Shown one piece after another: positions 1-6,736 of a DNA stretch of 6,736 nt. The stretch spans positions 1 through 6,736 of the forward strand of contig CAJVYZ010000157.1 of assembly GCA_913009915.1 (NCBI GenBank), read 5' to 3'. The translations under genes and the position numbers were made by a program. The notes beneath the pieces are model-generated. The model had not been told where the DNA came from. It did no database searches and saw only the letters and a list, made by a program, of their open reading frames with translations. Each line of letters opens with the position of its first letter. The first letter of the stretch is position 1. This DNA is from an uncultured Gemmatimonadota bacterium (GTDB lineage: Bacteria; Gemmatimonadota; Gemmatimonadetes; Gemmatimonadales; GWC2-71-9).

Positions 1-972
1 GATGAGATAGCGTCACTCGCCGCGGTCATCGGCGCCTCCCTGGCCGGATCCAAGGCGATGACCGCCACCAGTGGGCCCGGTTTCTCGTTGATGCAGGAGC
101 ACATCGGATTCGCGGCGATGAGCGAAGTCCCGTGTGTGGTCGTCAACGTCATGAGGGGCGGCCCCAGCACCGGGCTTCCGACATCGCCGTCTCAAGGCGA
201 CGTGATGCAGGCGCGCTGGGGTACCCACGGCGATCATCCGGCGATCGTTCTCGCCCCCTCTTCGGTGGGTGAGGTGTTCGATCTCACTGTCCGGGCCTTC
301 AATTTGGCGGAACGGTTCCGCACGCCGGTCATCGTCATCTACGACGAGGTCATCGGCCATACGAGGGAGAGCGTCGTCCTTCCCGACGTCGTCGAGGTCG
401 AGGATCGGGTTCGCCCCAACGGCGATCCTGGTGCCTTCTGGCCGAAGGTGGCGCCGGCCGATGGTGTGCCTCCGTTGCCTGCCTTCGGGGATGGCTATCG
501 CTTCCACGTGACCGGGCTGACCCACGATGAGCGCGGCTTTCCCACCGATGATTCGGAAACGGCAGAGGCGCTCATCACCAGGCTGCACCGAAAGATCGAG
601 GTTCATTCGGAGGAGGTCATCGAGGTGGAAACCTTCATGCTCGACGATGCGGAGATCGCGATCTTCGCCTACGGGATCGTGGGCCGATCCGCCCGTGAGG
701 CGGTGCTGCGGGCCCGCGCCGCCGGCGTGAAGGCCGGCATGATCCGACCGGTCACGCTGTGGCCCTTCCCCTACGCGGCGGTCGCCGCGGCAGCGAAGCA
801 GGTCGACACCGTTGTCGTGGCAGAGATGAACCTCGGTCAGCTCATCGGAGAGGTGGAGCGGGCCGGCGCCGGCCAGGCCGAGATCGTCGGTTACCTGCGC
901 GCCGACGGTAAGCCGATCACTCCAACTGCGCTCCTCGACACAGTCACATCTGGCGACGGAGTACCCGCATGA
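1..972 (+). CDS. korA: 2-oxoacid:ferredoxin oxidoreductase, alpha subunit (5'-partial)
   Basis: Alpha subunit of a CoA-dependent 2-oxoacid:ferredoxin oxidoreductase, a cytoplasmic enzyme that oxidatively decarboxylates a 2-oxoacid to acyl-CoA and CO2 and reduces ferredoxin. The frame is open from base 1, so the gene begins outside the window; 323 residues are visible, and family members are usually about 350-380, so roughly 50 N-terminal residues (including the usual YPITP segment) are missing. Counting from the first codon, TSGPGF lies at residues 23-28 and RGGPSTGLPT at 52-61, both hallmarks of the KorA/VorB alpha chain. A TPVIVIYDE segment follows, then the C-terminal domain with an IRPVTLWPFP strand and a VVAEMNLGQL segment. 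The first in-frame ATG (58) is internal, because conserved family sequence precedes it. The stop overlaps the beta-subunit start as ATGA (969-972). 2-Oxoglutarate is the likely substrate class, but 2-oxoisovalerate or another 2-oxoacid cannot be excluded. Confidence 0.93.
   Translation, partial: DEIASLAAVIGASLAGSKAMTATSGPGFSLMQEHIGFAAMSEVPCVVVNVMRGGPSTGLPTSPSQGDVMQARWGTHGDHPAIVLAPSSVGEVFDLTVRAFNLAERFRTPVIVIYDEVIGHTRESVVLPDVVEVEDRVRPNGDPGAFWPKVAPADGVPPLPAFGDGYRFHVTGLTHDERGFPTDDSETAEALITRLHRKIEVHSEEVIEVETFMLDDAEIAIFAYGIVGRSAREAVLRARAAGVKAGMIRPVTLWPFPYAAVAAAAKQVDTVVVAEMNLGQLIGEVERAGAGQAEIVGYLRADGKPITPTALLDTVTSGDGVPA
958..961 (+). promoter_or_regulatory. Shine-Dalgarno sequence of the beta-subunit gene
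   Basis: GGAG ends 7 nt before the ATG at 969 and lies inside the end of the alpha-subunit gene. It supports this ATG as the start even though it overlaps the upstream stop codon. Seen directly; the role is inferred from position. Confidence 0.6.
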
Positions 973-1793
973 CCGATGTCAAGACCTACCTCCGCGAATG
1001 GGCGATGCCCCATGTCCTGTGTCCTGGCTGCGCCCACGGCATCGTGCTCAGGTCATTCCTGGCGGCGGTCGATCAGCTTCAGCTCGACCAGGACAAGCTG
1101 GTGATGGTCGCCGGAATCGGTTGCAGCAGTCGGCTGATCGGCTACGTGGATTTCTGCACCCTGCACGGAACCCACGGGCGGGCTCCGGCTTTCGCCACCG
1201 GCCTCAAGCTCGCTCGTCCGGATCTGCACGTCGTCGTGGTGACTGGAGATGGGGACGGTCTCGCCATCGGTGGCAATCACCTGATCCATGCGGCCCGCCG
1301 CAATATCGACATCACCGTTTTGTTGCTCAACAACTCGATCTATGGGATGACAGGTGGCCAGGCCGCCCCGACCACTCCGCAAGGGGCTGTCGCGTCGACA
1401 ACTCCGGCGGGGAACACCGAGCCGTCCTTCGATGCCGCCAAGCTGCTCATCGGAGCCGGAGCGTCCTATGTGGCTCGGGTTCTCGCCGCGAATCCCATCG
1501 AGATGACCAAGATCATGGCTGACGGCCTGGAACATCGCGGGTTCTCCTTCATCGAGGTCATCAGCGACTGTCCCGAGTACTACGGGCGCTACAACAAGGT
1601 TGGGGGTGGGGCAGAGATGCTGAACTGGATGGCGGTGCGCGACGAGGGTGTGGCCGGTCCGCTGTCCTCCAAGAAGTTCGTGAAACACCTGCCCTCCGCC
1701 GCTCCGCCGCCCGGGATGGCCACCGGCGTCCTCCAGCGGGAGGTGCGGCCGGTGTTCTCCGGAATCCGAAGAATCGACGATCATGACTCGTAG
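969..1793 (+). CDS. korB: 2-oxoacid:ferredoxin oxidoreductase, beta subunit (TPP and 4Fe-4S binding)
   Basis: Beta subunit (274 aa) that binds thiamine diphosphate and the catalytic-site [4Fe-4S] cluster. CPGC gives Cys18 and Cys21, GIGCSSR gives Cys52, and ISDCPEYYGRYN gives Cys201: the four cysteine positions expected for the cluster in the family. The TPP/Mg motif starts at GDGD (93-96) and ends with NN at 121-122, followed by SIYGMTGGQ (123-131), typical of KorB/VorA-type subunits. All cofactor residues I looked for are present, so the subunit looks functional. Length is normal for the family (about 270-300). No ferredoxin-like domain is fused. The ATG overlaps the alpha stop by 4 nt and has a GGAG upstream; the 3' end overlaps the gamma gene by 11 nt. 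Together these indicate translational coupling and roughly matched synthesis of the subunits. Substrate (2-oxoglutarate versus a branched 2-oxoacid) cannot be fixed from motifs alone. Confidence 0.94.
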   Translation: MTDVKTYLREWAMPHVLCPGCAHGIVLRSFLAAVDQLQLDQDKLVMVAGIGCSSRLIGYVDFCTLHGTHGRAPAFATGLKLARPDLHVVVVTGDGDGLAIGGNHLIHAARRNIDITVLLLNNSIYGMTGGQAAPTTPQGAVASTTPAGNTEPSFDAAKLLIGAGASYVARVLAANPIEMTKIMADGLEHRGFSFIEVISDCPEYYGRYNKVGGGAEMLNWMAVRDEGVAGPLSSKKFVKHLPSAAPPPGMATGVLQREVRPVFSGIRRIDDHDS

Positions 1794-2319
1794 TGAGATC
1801 CGGATCGCCGGTGCTGGTGGCCAGGGTGTGGTGACCGCCGGGCGAATCCTCGCAGAAGCGGCAATTCTGTCGGGGAGCAATGCCACCCACAATCAGGTCT
1901 ACGGGCCCCAGTCGCGCGGGGGTGCCAGCCGCTCCGACGTGGTGATCGCGACGGGGACGATCGGCTTCCCTCTGGCGGACGACATCGATCTCCTCGTCGT
2001 CCTGAGCGCCGAGGCCTATTCCCGTTACGAACCCGAGCTGGGCGAGGATGGCCGTTTGATCGTGGACAGCCGCTGCGCTCCCGATTCCCTCAACGGCGGT
2101 GCCGGCCAGTTCCCGGTGGTCGACACGGCACGGGCGATCTGTGGTGGCCAGCTCGTTACGGGCGTGGTGGCCCTGGGTGTGCTGCAAGCTCTTTCCGGGG
2201 TCGTCGATACCGAGGCCCTGCACCGGGCGGTGGTGGCCAGGGTCCCGGCCCGGCACCGGGAGATGAACCTGGACGCCCTGGACGCCGGCTTGCGGCTCGT
2301 CGACGGTCTAGCGGCATGA
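1783..2319 (+). CDS. korC: 2-oxoacid:ferredoxin oxidoreductase, gamma subunit
   Basis: Gamma subunit (178 aa) of the same oxidoreductase; this domain in the family contributes to CoA handling and complex assembly. The N-terminal glycine-rich GAGGQGVVTAG (residues 10-20) and YGPQSRGGASRSDV (40-53) are the family signatures; the LLVVLSAEAY strand near 70-79 and RLIVDS near 91-96 also fit. Length matches free-standing gamma subunits (about 175-195 aa). The gene is separate here, unlike enzymes in which gamma and alpha domains are fused. The ATG lies inside the end of the beta gene (11-nt overlap) with no clear Shine-Dalgarno upstream, so translation probably depends on ribosomes finishing the beta subunit. 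The stop overlaps the next gene's start as ATGA (2316-2319). The alpha-beta-gamma order is that of korDABC operons, so a ferredoxin-like delta gene could sit upstream of the window. Confidence 0.9.
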   Translation: MTRSEIRIAGAGGQGVVTAGRILAEAAILSGSNATHNQVYGPQSRGGASRSDVVIATGTIGFPLADDIDLLVVLSAEAYSRYEPELGEDGRLIVDSRCAPDSLNGGAGQFPVVDTARAICGGQLVTGVVALGVLQALSGVVDTEALHRAVVARVPARHREMNLDALDAGLRLVDGLAA

Positions 2320-2930
2320 CGAACGCGCCCACCACGAGGGAACGAATCCGCCGGGAGGCCGCGGCTCTTTTCCGCGAGAGTGGTTTCAACGGGACGAGCA
2401 TGGCCGAGCTGGCCGGCGAAGTCGGGATCACCAAGTCGAGCCTCTACCACCACTTTCCGAGCAAGCAGGCACTGTTGTCGGAGATCATCGAGGTGACCGT
2501 GAACCGAGTCACCCCTCTGGTCCAGGCGGTGGCGGAGTCGGATTTGCCGATTGGGGAGCGGCTGGCCAGGGCGGTGGCCCTCCACACCGTTGAGGCGATC
2601 CGCGATCAGGACGCCATCGCCTGTTTCATTGAGGAAGGGCGATACCTGGCACCCGAGTTCATGGAGACTCACCTGGCCAATCGAGATCGCTACGAGCTCA
2701 TCTTTCGCATCATGTTCGAAGAAGGCATCGCATCCGGCGAGTTCGCGGACCAGGATGCCGACCTGGCTGTCAAGGCCATCCTGGGAATGTGCAACTCGGT
2801 GGTGCGCTGGTACCGGCCGGCCGGACGGCACACACCTGAAGACATCGCTACGGAACTCGCCCGATTCGCAGTGCGAGGTGCGGCCGCGGCACGAGAGCTG
2901 CACCCATCCGGCCAAGGCATCGGCGCATGA
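2316..2930 (+). CDS. TetR-family transcriptional regulator, KstR2-like ligand domain
   Basis: One-component DNA-binding regulator of the TetR family (204 aa, typical length), probably a repressor released by a small ligand. The N-terminal helix-turn-helix covers about residues 8-54, with TSMAELAGEVGITKSSLYHHF (28-48) containing the recognition helix and the SLYHHFPSK signature. The C-terminal part, with an EEGRYL segment (106-111), DRYELIFR (124-131), EEGIASGEF (135-143) and VVRWYRPAG (162-170), resembles the domain found in KstR2-like regulators that sense acyl-CoA thioesters. An acyl-CoA intermediate of this pathway is therefore a plausible ligand (inference). Unusually, the gene sits inside the catabolic operon, joined by ATGA overlaps on both sides (2316-2319, 2927-2930) with no clear Shine-Dalgarno before its start. 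It would thus be made with the enzymes and could act by negative feedback. I saw no operator in the window; the target is presumably upstream of base 1. Confidence 0.9.
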   Translation: MTNAPTTRERIRREAAALFRESGFNGTSMAELAGEVGITKSSLYHHFPSKQALLSEIIEVTVNRVTPLVQAVAESDLPIGERLARAVALHTVEAIRDQDAIACFIEEGRYLAPEFMETHLANRDRYELIFRIMFEEGIASGEFADQDADLAVKAILGMCNSVVRWYRPAGRHTPEDIATELARFAVRGAAAARELHPSGQGIGA

Positions 2931-4132
2931 GCGGAGCCCTCGAAGGCATCACAGTGCTCGACCTGTCCCAGGGGGCAGCCGGGCCCACCTGCGCCATGCA
3001 CCTCGGCGATCTGGGTGCCAACGTTCTCAAAGTGGAGCCGCCCGGCGGCGAGTGGGGGCGGAGGTTGGGCCCACCGTTCGTCGAAGGTGTCGCAGCCGCC
3101 TTCCTGGGCATGAACCGCAACAAGCGCAGTGTCGTGATCGATCTCAAGAAGCCCGGCGGATCTGAGGTGGTCCTGCGGCTCGCCGAGCAATGCGACGTGG
3201 CGCTCGAGAGTTTCCGGCCCGGAGTGGCCGACCGTCTCGGCATCGGCTACGAAGCCATGGCGGCTCGCAATCCGCGGCTCGTCTATGCGGCAATCTCCGC
3301 CTTCGGCCAGAAGGGACCGTGGCGCGATCGGCCAGGCGTCGACGGAGTCGCCCAGGCCATGGGGGGCATCATGAGCGTCACCGGAACGGCCGACGGTCCT
3401 CCGGTCAAGGTGGGTGTTCCCGCAGCCGACATGGCCGGTGGCATATTCGCGTCCCAGACCATCCTCGCCGCCCTGTTCGCCAGGGAGCGGACCGGTCGCG
3501 GGCAGCGGGTCGATGTGTCTCTGCTCGATTCCCTTCTCGCATACCAGGTGGTGCCACTATCGATGTTCCTGGCCAGCGGTCGGTCTCCCCAGAGGCTGGG
3601 CAGCGCGGCTCCCTACGCCGCCCCCAACGAGGCGTTCGCGACCAGCGACGGTCACGTGATGGTTGCCGCCTACACCCCCAAGCGATGGCCTGCCCTCTGC
3701 GGTGTCTTGGGCGAGCCGGGACTGGCCGACGATCCGAGATTCGACACCAACGAGAAGCGCGTCGATGGCCGGCCTGGCTTGCGGGCGGTCCTGGAGCCGT
3801 TGTTCCTCACCAGGACGACGGCTGAGTGGATCAAGATGCTCGACGACGCCGACGTCCTCTGTGGCCCGTTGCTGACCTACCCAGAACTCATCGCGCAAGA
3901 GCACGTCGCCAATGGGGATGCGCTGGCGACCGTGTATCACCCTTCGATTGGTGAGATCAGGGCGCCGGTGTTCCCCGGACGACTGTCGGATACCCAAGGC
4001 GATGCCTCAGGGCCGCCTCCTCCGCTGCCCGGCGAACACTCCGAGAAGATCTTGGCTGAGTGTGGCTTCGAAGAGGACGAGATCGGCGACCTGCTCCGCG
4101 ATGGCGTGGTGAGCGGTGCCGAGAACCAATGA
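2927..4132 (+). CDS. Class III (CaiB/BaiF family) acyl-CoA transferase
   Basis: Cytoplasmic enzyme that moves CoA from a donor thioester to a free carboxylic acid. Length (401 aa) is normal for the family. The N-terminal LEGITVLDLSQGAAGP (5-20) and LGANVLKVEPPGG (29-41) segments, then MNRNKRSVVIDLK (62-74), are the typical CaiB/BaiF opening. The expected catalytic aspartate is Asp168 in PAADMAGG (165-172), matching the nucleophile that forms the mixed-anhydride intermediate in formyl-CoA transferase. GRGQRVDVSLLDS follows, as usual. The ATG overlaps the TetR stop as ATGA, with only a weak AAGG (2914-2917) upstream. No acyl-CoA ligase is visible, so this protein is the likely substrate-activating step. 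Its donor could be succinyl-CoA or another acyl-CoA, possibly the product of the neighbouring oxidoreductase (inference). Members act on carnitine, oxalate, benzylsuccinate, itaconate and bile acids, among others, so the acceptor cannot be named. Some members are racemases instead, which cannot be excluded. Confidence 0.92.
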   Translation: MSGALEGITVLDLSQGAAGPTCAMHLGDLGANVLKVEPPGGEWGRRLGPPFVEGVAAAFLGMNRNKRSVVIDLKKPGGSEVVLRLAEQCDVALESFRPGVADRLGIGYEAMAARNPRLVYAAISAFGQKGPWRDRPGVDGVAQAMGGIMSVTGTADGPPVKVGVPAADMAGGIFASQTILAALFARERTGRGQRVDVSLLDSLLAYQVVPLSMFLASGRSPQRLGSAAPYAAPNEAFATSDGHVMVAAYTPKRWPALCGVLGEPGLADDPRFDTNEKRVDGRPGLRAVLEPLFLTRTTAEWIKMLDDADVLCGPLLTYPELIAQEHVANGDALATVYHPSIGEIRAPVFPGRLSDTQGDASGPPPPLPGEHSEKILAECGFEEDEIGDLLRDGVVSGAENQ

Positions 4133-4143
4133 TTTTGGCGACG

Positions 4144-4150
4144 AGAGGAG
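4144..4150 (+). promoter_or_regulatory. Shine-Dalgarno sequence fixing the GTG start of the enoyl-CoA hydratase
   Basis: AGAGGAG ends 6 nt before the GTG at 4157, inside the 24-bp gap after the CoA transferase gene. It is the main reason for choosing this GTG; the next in-frame ATG lies too far inside the conserved fold. I see no terminator-like hairpin in the gap. Confidence 0.75.
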
Positions 4151-4156
4151 ACAGCC

Positions 4157-4969
<813 letters not shown>

Positions 4970-4976
4970 GAGCACC

Positions 4977-4984
4977 GAGGAGGT
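4977..4984 (+). promoter_or_regulatory. Strong Shine-Dalgarno sequence fixing the GTG start of the SDR gene
   Basis: GAGGAGGT, a near-perfect match to the anti-Shine-Dalgarno sequence, ends 7 nt before the GTG at 4992. It decides the start: the same frame stays open upstream to an ATG at 4884, but that would overlap the hydratase gene and add 36 residues with no family similarity. Confidence 0.85.
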
Positions 4985-4991
4985 AACGAAC

Positions 4992-5738
4992 GTGAACGTC
5001 AAGGATCGAGTAGCGGTAATCACCGGCTCTGGCCAGGGCATCGGCAAAGGCATCGCTGCAACGCTCGCTGGCGCTGGAGCCCTCGTAGTGGTGAACGATC
5101 TCGTGCCTGAGAAGGTCGATGAGGTTGTCGACGAGTTCAGCGCGGCCGGATTCGACACGGTTGGTCATGCGGCCGACGTGGCAACCGCCGAAGGCGCAGA
5201 GGGGCTCATCGCCGCGACGCTCGATGCCTACGGGCGCGTCGACGTCCTGGTGAACAACGTGGGGACGGCTCGGGACGGCTGGTTGGCCAAGATGAGCGAG
5301 GAAGACTGGGACCTGGTCCTGAACGTCAACCTGAAGTCCCAGTTCCTCTGCTGCCGGGCCGTTGCGCCACACATGATGGAACAGAAGTCCGGCCGGATCA
5401 TCAACATCTCCTCACGTGCCTGGCTGGGGGGACCCGGTCAGGCAAACTACGCAGCCTCCAAGGGGGCTGTGATCAGCCTGACTCGGACGCTGGCCCTCGA
5501 GATGGCCCGCTACGGGATCACCGCGAATTGCATCGCCCCGGCGTTGGTGGACACGCCGCTCTTCCGCGGGCTGAAGGAGGAGGTTCAGGAGCGGCTGGTC
5601 AAGACGATTCCGGCCGGCCGGGTCGGCACCCCGCAAGACATCGGCAACGCGGCGCTGTTCCTGGCAGCGGACGAATCCTCCTACGTGACGGGCCAGACGC
5701 TGTACGTGTGCGGCGGCCGGAGCCTGGGAGCGGGATGA
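4992..5738 (+). CDS. Short-chain dehydrogenase/reductase (classical SDR)
   Basis: Classical SDR (248 aa, normal length) that interconverts a hydroxyl and a keto group using a nicotinamide cofactor. The Rossmann motif TGSGQGIG is at residues 11-18; Asp36, at the end of the second strand (VVVNDL), suggests NAD(H) rather than NADP(H). NNVG (88-91) replaces the usual NNAG. The catalytic tetrad is complete by alignment with E. coli FabG: Asn113 (NVNLKS), Ser140 (NISS), Tyr153 and Lys157 (YAASK). GQANYAASKGAV (149-160) is FabG-like, and the C-terminal VTGQTLYVCGG (232-242) fits the family. In this context it could oxidise the 3-hydroxyacyl-CoA made by the hydratase, or a hydroxyacid made by the aconitase-family enzyme downstream; the sequence does not decide. 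GTG start with a strong ribosome binding site, 22 bp after the hydratase stop. Confidence 0.92.
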   Translation: MNVKDRVAVITGSGQGIGKGIAATLAGAGALVVVNDLVPEKVDEVVDEFSAAGFDTVGHAADVATAEGAEGLIAATLDAYGRVDVLVNNVGTARDGWLAKMSEEDWDLVLNVNLKSQFLCCRAVAPHMMEQKSGRIINISSRAWLGGPGQANYAASKGAVISLTRTLALEMARYGITANCIAPALVDTPLFRGLKEEVQERLVKTIPAGRVGTPQDIGNAALFLAADESSYVTGQTLYVCGGRSLGAG

Positions 5739-5739
5739 T

Positions 5740-5745
5740 GGAGGA
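5740..5745 (+). promoter_or_regulatory. Shine-Dalgarno sequence for the aconitase/LeuC-family gene
   Basis: GGAGGA ends 9 nt before the ATG at 5755. A second in-frame ATG at 5761 (Met3) would have 15 nt of spacing, so 5755 is preferred. The ATG codons at 5735 and 5738 are in a different frame. Confidence 0.6.
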
Positions 5746-5754
5746 CACAGCACC

Positions 5755-6736
5755 ATGGGTATGACCCAGGCGGAGCGCATCCTGGCCAGGGCGGCCGGGC
5801 GCGAGAACGTGACGGCGGGGGAGTTCGTCGTTGCCGACATCGACCTCGCTTTGTTACACGACATCTTTGCGGCACAGGTGTTCGACCTGCTCAGCGACGT
5901 GGGCATGGACGGCGTCTTCGATCCAGACCGGACCGTGGTCGTGATCGATCACCTGGTTCCGGCCCCCTCTGCAGCGGCGGCGGCAGTTCACCAAAGGATC
6001 CGGGAGCACGTATCCCGTCTCGGCATCAGCTCTTTCTACGACGCCGGCGAGGGGATCTGCCATCAACTGCTGCCGGAGCGGGGTCATGTCCGGCCGGGGG
6101 CGCTGATCGTGGGCACGGATTCGCACTCCACGACATATGGAGCGCTGGGCGCCGGCGGAACCGGCATCGGGACCTCCGACATGGTCTACGCGCTCGCGAC
6201 GGGAAGACTCTGGTTTCGGGTGCCGGAGACCATTCGCTTCGAGTTCACGGGTGACCTCCAATCCGCCGTCTCATGGAAAGACGTGATCCTGTATCTGGCC
6301 GGGCATTTTGGCTCAGACGCTGCCCAGTACCGGGCGATGGAGTTTGCCGGTCCGGCCGCGACCAACGCCGACATGTCCAGCCGGCTCACGGTGGCCAACA
6401 TGGCGGTGGAGATGGGGGCCAAGTTCGGCCTGTTCGCCGCCGACGAGGTCACCGTCGCCTATCTGATCGAGCACGGGGGGCCAGGCACCGAGCCTTTCGG
6501 GCCGGATCCCGATGCGAGCTACGAGGCTGTTCACGAGGTACCCCTTTCAAACCTTCCGCCTCAGGTGGCGATGCCGCACGAGGTGGATCAGGTCGGCTCC
6601 GTCACCGATGTCGAGGGCCTCGCCATCGACCAGGCCTTCATCGGATCCTGCACCAACGGGCGGATTGAGGACCTGGTGGCCGCAGCCGAGTTGCTGGACG
6701 GAAAGCACATTGCTTCTGGAGTTCGTCTCCTGGTGG
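5755..6736 (+). CDS. Aconitase/3-isopropylmalate dehydratase large-subunit family protein (3'-partial)
   Basis: Large subunit of an iron-sulfur hydro-lyase of the LeuC/homoaconitase family, which isomerises or dehydrates 2- or 3-hydroxy di/tricarboxylic acids. The frame runs open to the window end, giving 327 residues; full-length members of this two-subunit type are about 415-470 aa, so the C-terminal part is outside. AGEGICHQLLPERG (97-110), VGTDSHSTTYGALGAGGTGIG (119-139), QYRAMEF (191-197) and GSCTNGRIEDL (297-307) are family signatures. Cys299 should be the first ligand of the [4Fe-4S] cluster; the other two cysteines would lie downstream. The wording of these motifs is closer to archaeal-type LeuC, homoaconitase and 2,3-dimethylmalate dehydratase than to the E. 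coli LeuC type. Catabolic neighbours and the absence of leucine-synthesis genes here argue against routine leucine biosynthesis (inference). A small swivel-domain subunit gene is expected just beyond the window. Starts 16 bp after the SDR stop. Confidence 0.9.
   Translation, partial: MGMTQAERILARAAGRENVTAGEFVVADIDLALLHDIFAAQVFDLLSDVGMDGVFDPDRTVVVIDHLVPAPSAAAAAVHQRIREHVSRLGISSFYDAGEGICHQLLPERGHVRPGALIVGTDSHSTTYGALGAGGTGIGTSDMVYALATGRLWFRVPETIRFEFTGDLQSAVSWKDVILYLAGHFGSDAAQYRAMEFAGPAATNADMSSRLTVANMAVEMGAKFGLFAADEVTVAYLIEHGGPGTEPFGPDPDASYEAVHEVPLSNLPPQVAMPHEVDQVGSVTDVEGLAIDQAFIGSCTNGRIEDLVAAAELLDGKHIASGVRLLV

Noticed and set aside
1053..1892. Long minus-strand open frame (279 codons) opposite the beta subunit
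   Set aside because: It lies antisense to a gene with full cofactor motifs, and its translation is low-complexity, rich in Arg/Gly/His/Asp, as expected from the reverse of GC-rich codons.
2813..2824. CCGGCCGGCCGG palindromic repeat as a possible operator or hairpin
   Set aside because: It lies inside the TetR coding sequence where it encodes the conserved Arg-Pro-Ala-Gly of the WYRPAG segment; codon bias explains it.
2025..2915. Minus-strand open frame of 296 codons opposite the gamma-subunit and TetR genes
   Set aside because: It spans the boundary of two well-supported plus-strand genes and shows no recognisable motif; long antisense frames are common in high-GC DNA.
4133..4156. Possible promoter or terminator in the largest intergenic gap
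   Set aside because: The 24 bp hold a Shine-Dalgarno sequence and no hairpin, T-run or recognisable -35/-10 pair.
5854..5856. TTA leucine codon early in the LeuC-family gene, a possible bldA-type control point
   Set aside because: Only meaningful if the host is a Streptomyces-like organism, for which there is no evidence here; a single TTA can arise by chance.
6273..6668. Plus-strand open frame of 131 codons within the LeuC-family gene
   Set aside because: It is in another frame of a gene with clear family motifs, and its translation is Arg/Gly-rich with no motif.

Overview
The window is one fully packed, plus-strand catabolic gene cluster from a high-GC bacterium (by eye roughly 60-65% G+C, strong G/C at third codon positions, two GTG starts). 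The gene style (a TetR-type regulator, an acyl-CoA enzyme set, ATGA overlaps, GTG starts) suggests an actinobacterium or a similar high-GC lineage, but no marker gene allows a firm taxonomic call.

Layout. Bases 1-2319 encode the alpha (5'-truncated), beta and gamma subunits of a thiamine diphosphate (TPP) and iron-sulfur 2-oxoacid:ferredoxin oxidoreductase of the KorABC/VorBAC kind. Bases 2316-2930 encode a TetR-family regulator with a ligand domain resembling that of KstR2-like, acyl-CoA-sensing regulators. Bases 2927-4132 encode a class III (CaiB/BaiF) CoA transferase. Next come an enoyl-CoA hydratase (4157-4969), a short-chain dehydrogenase/reductase (4992-5738) and the start of an aconitase/LeuC-family hydro-lyase (5755 to the window end). 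All eight genes share one strand and the largest gap is 24 bp. The first five overlap one another (ATGA overlaps at 969, 2316 and 2927; an 11-bp overlap at 1783). The last three have short gaps and their own Shine-Dalgarno sequences. I see no promoter, terminator, RNA gene, mobile element, CRISPR or repeat; any promoter must lie upstream of base 1.

How the genes could work together (inference). A carboxylic acid would be activated by CoA transfer, then processed by the hydratase and dehydrogenase. An aconitase-like isomerase/dehydratase, the dehydrogenase and the ferredoxin-dependent 2-oxoacid oxidoreductase also mirror the aconitase / isocitrate dehydrogenase / 2-oxoglutarate oxidoreductase part of the TCA cycle, and the acyl-CoA released could be the CoA donor for the transferase. 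The substrate cannot be read from the sequence; a branched or substituted di- or tricarboxylic acid is the most natural guess. Each family is well known. What may be undescribed is the combination under a built-in TetR regulator.
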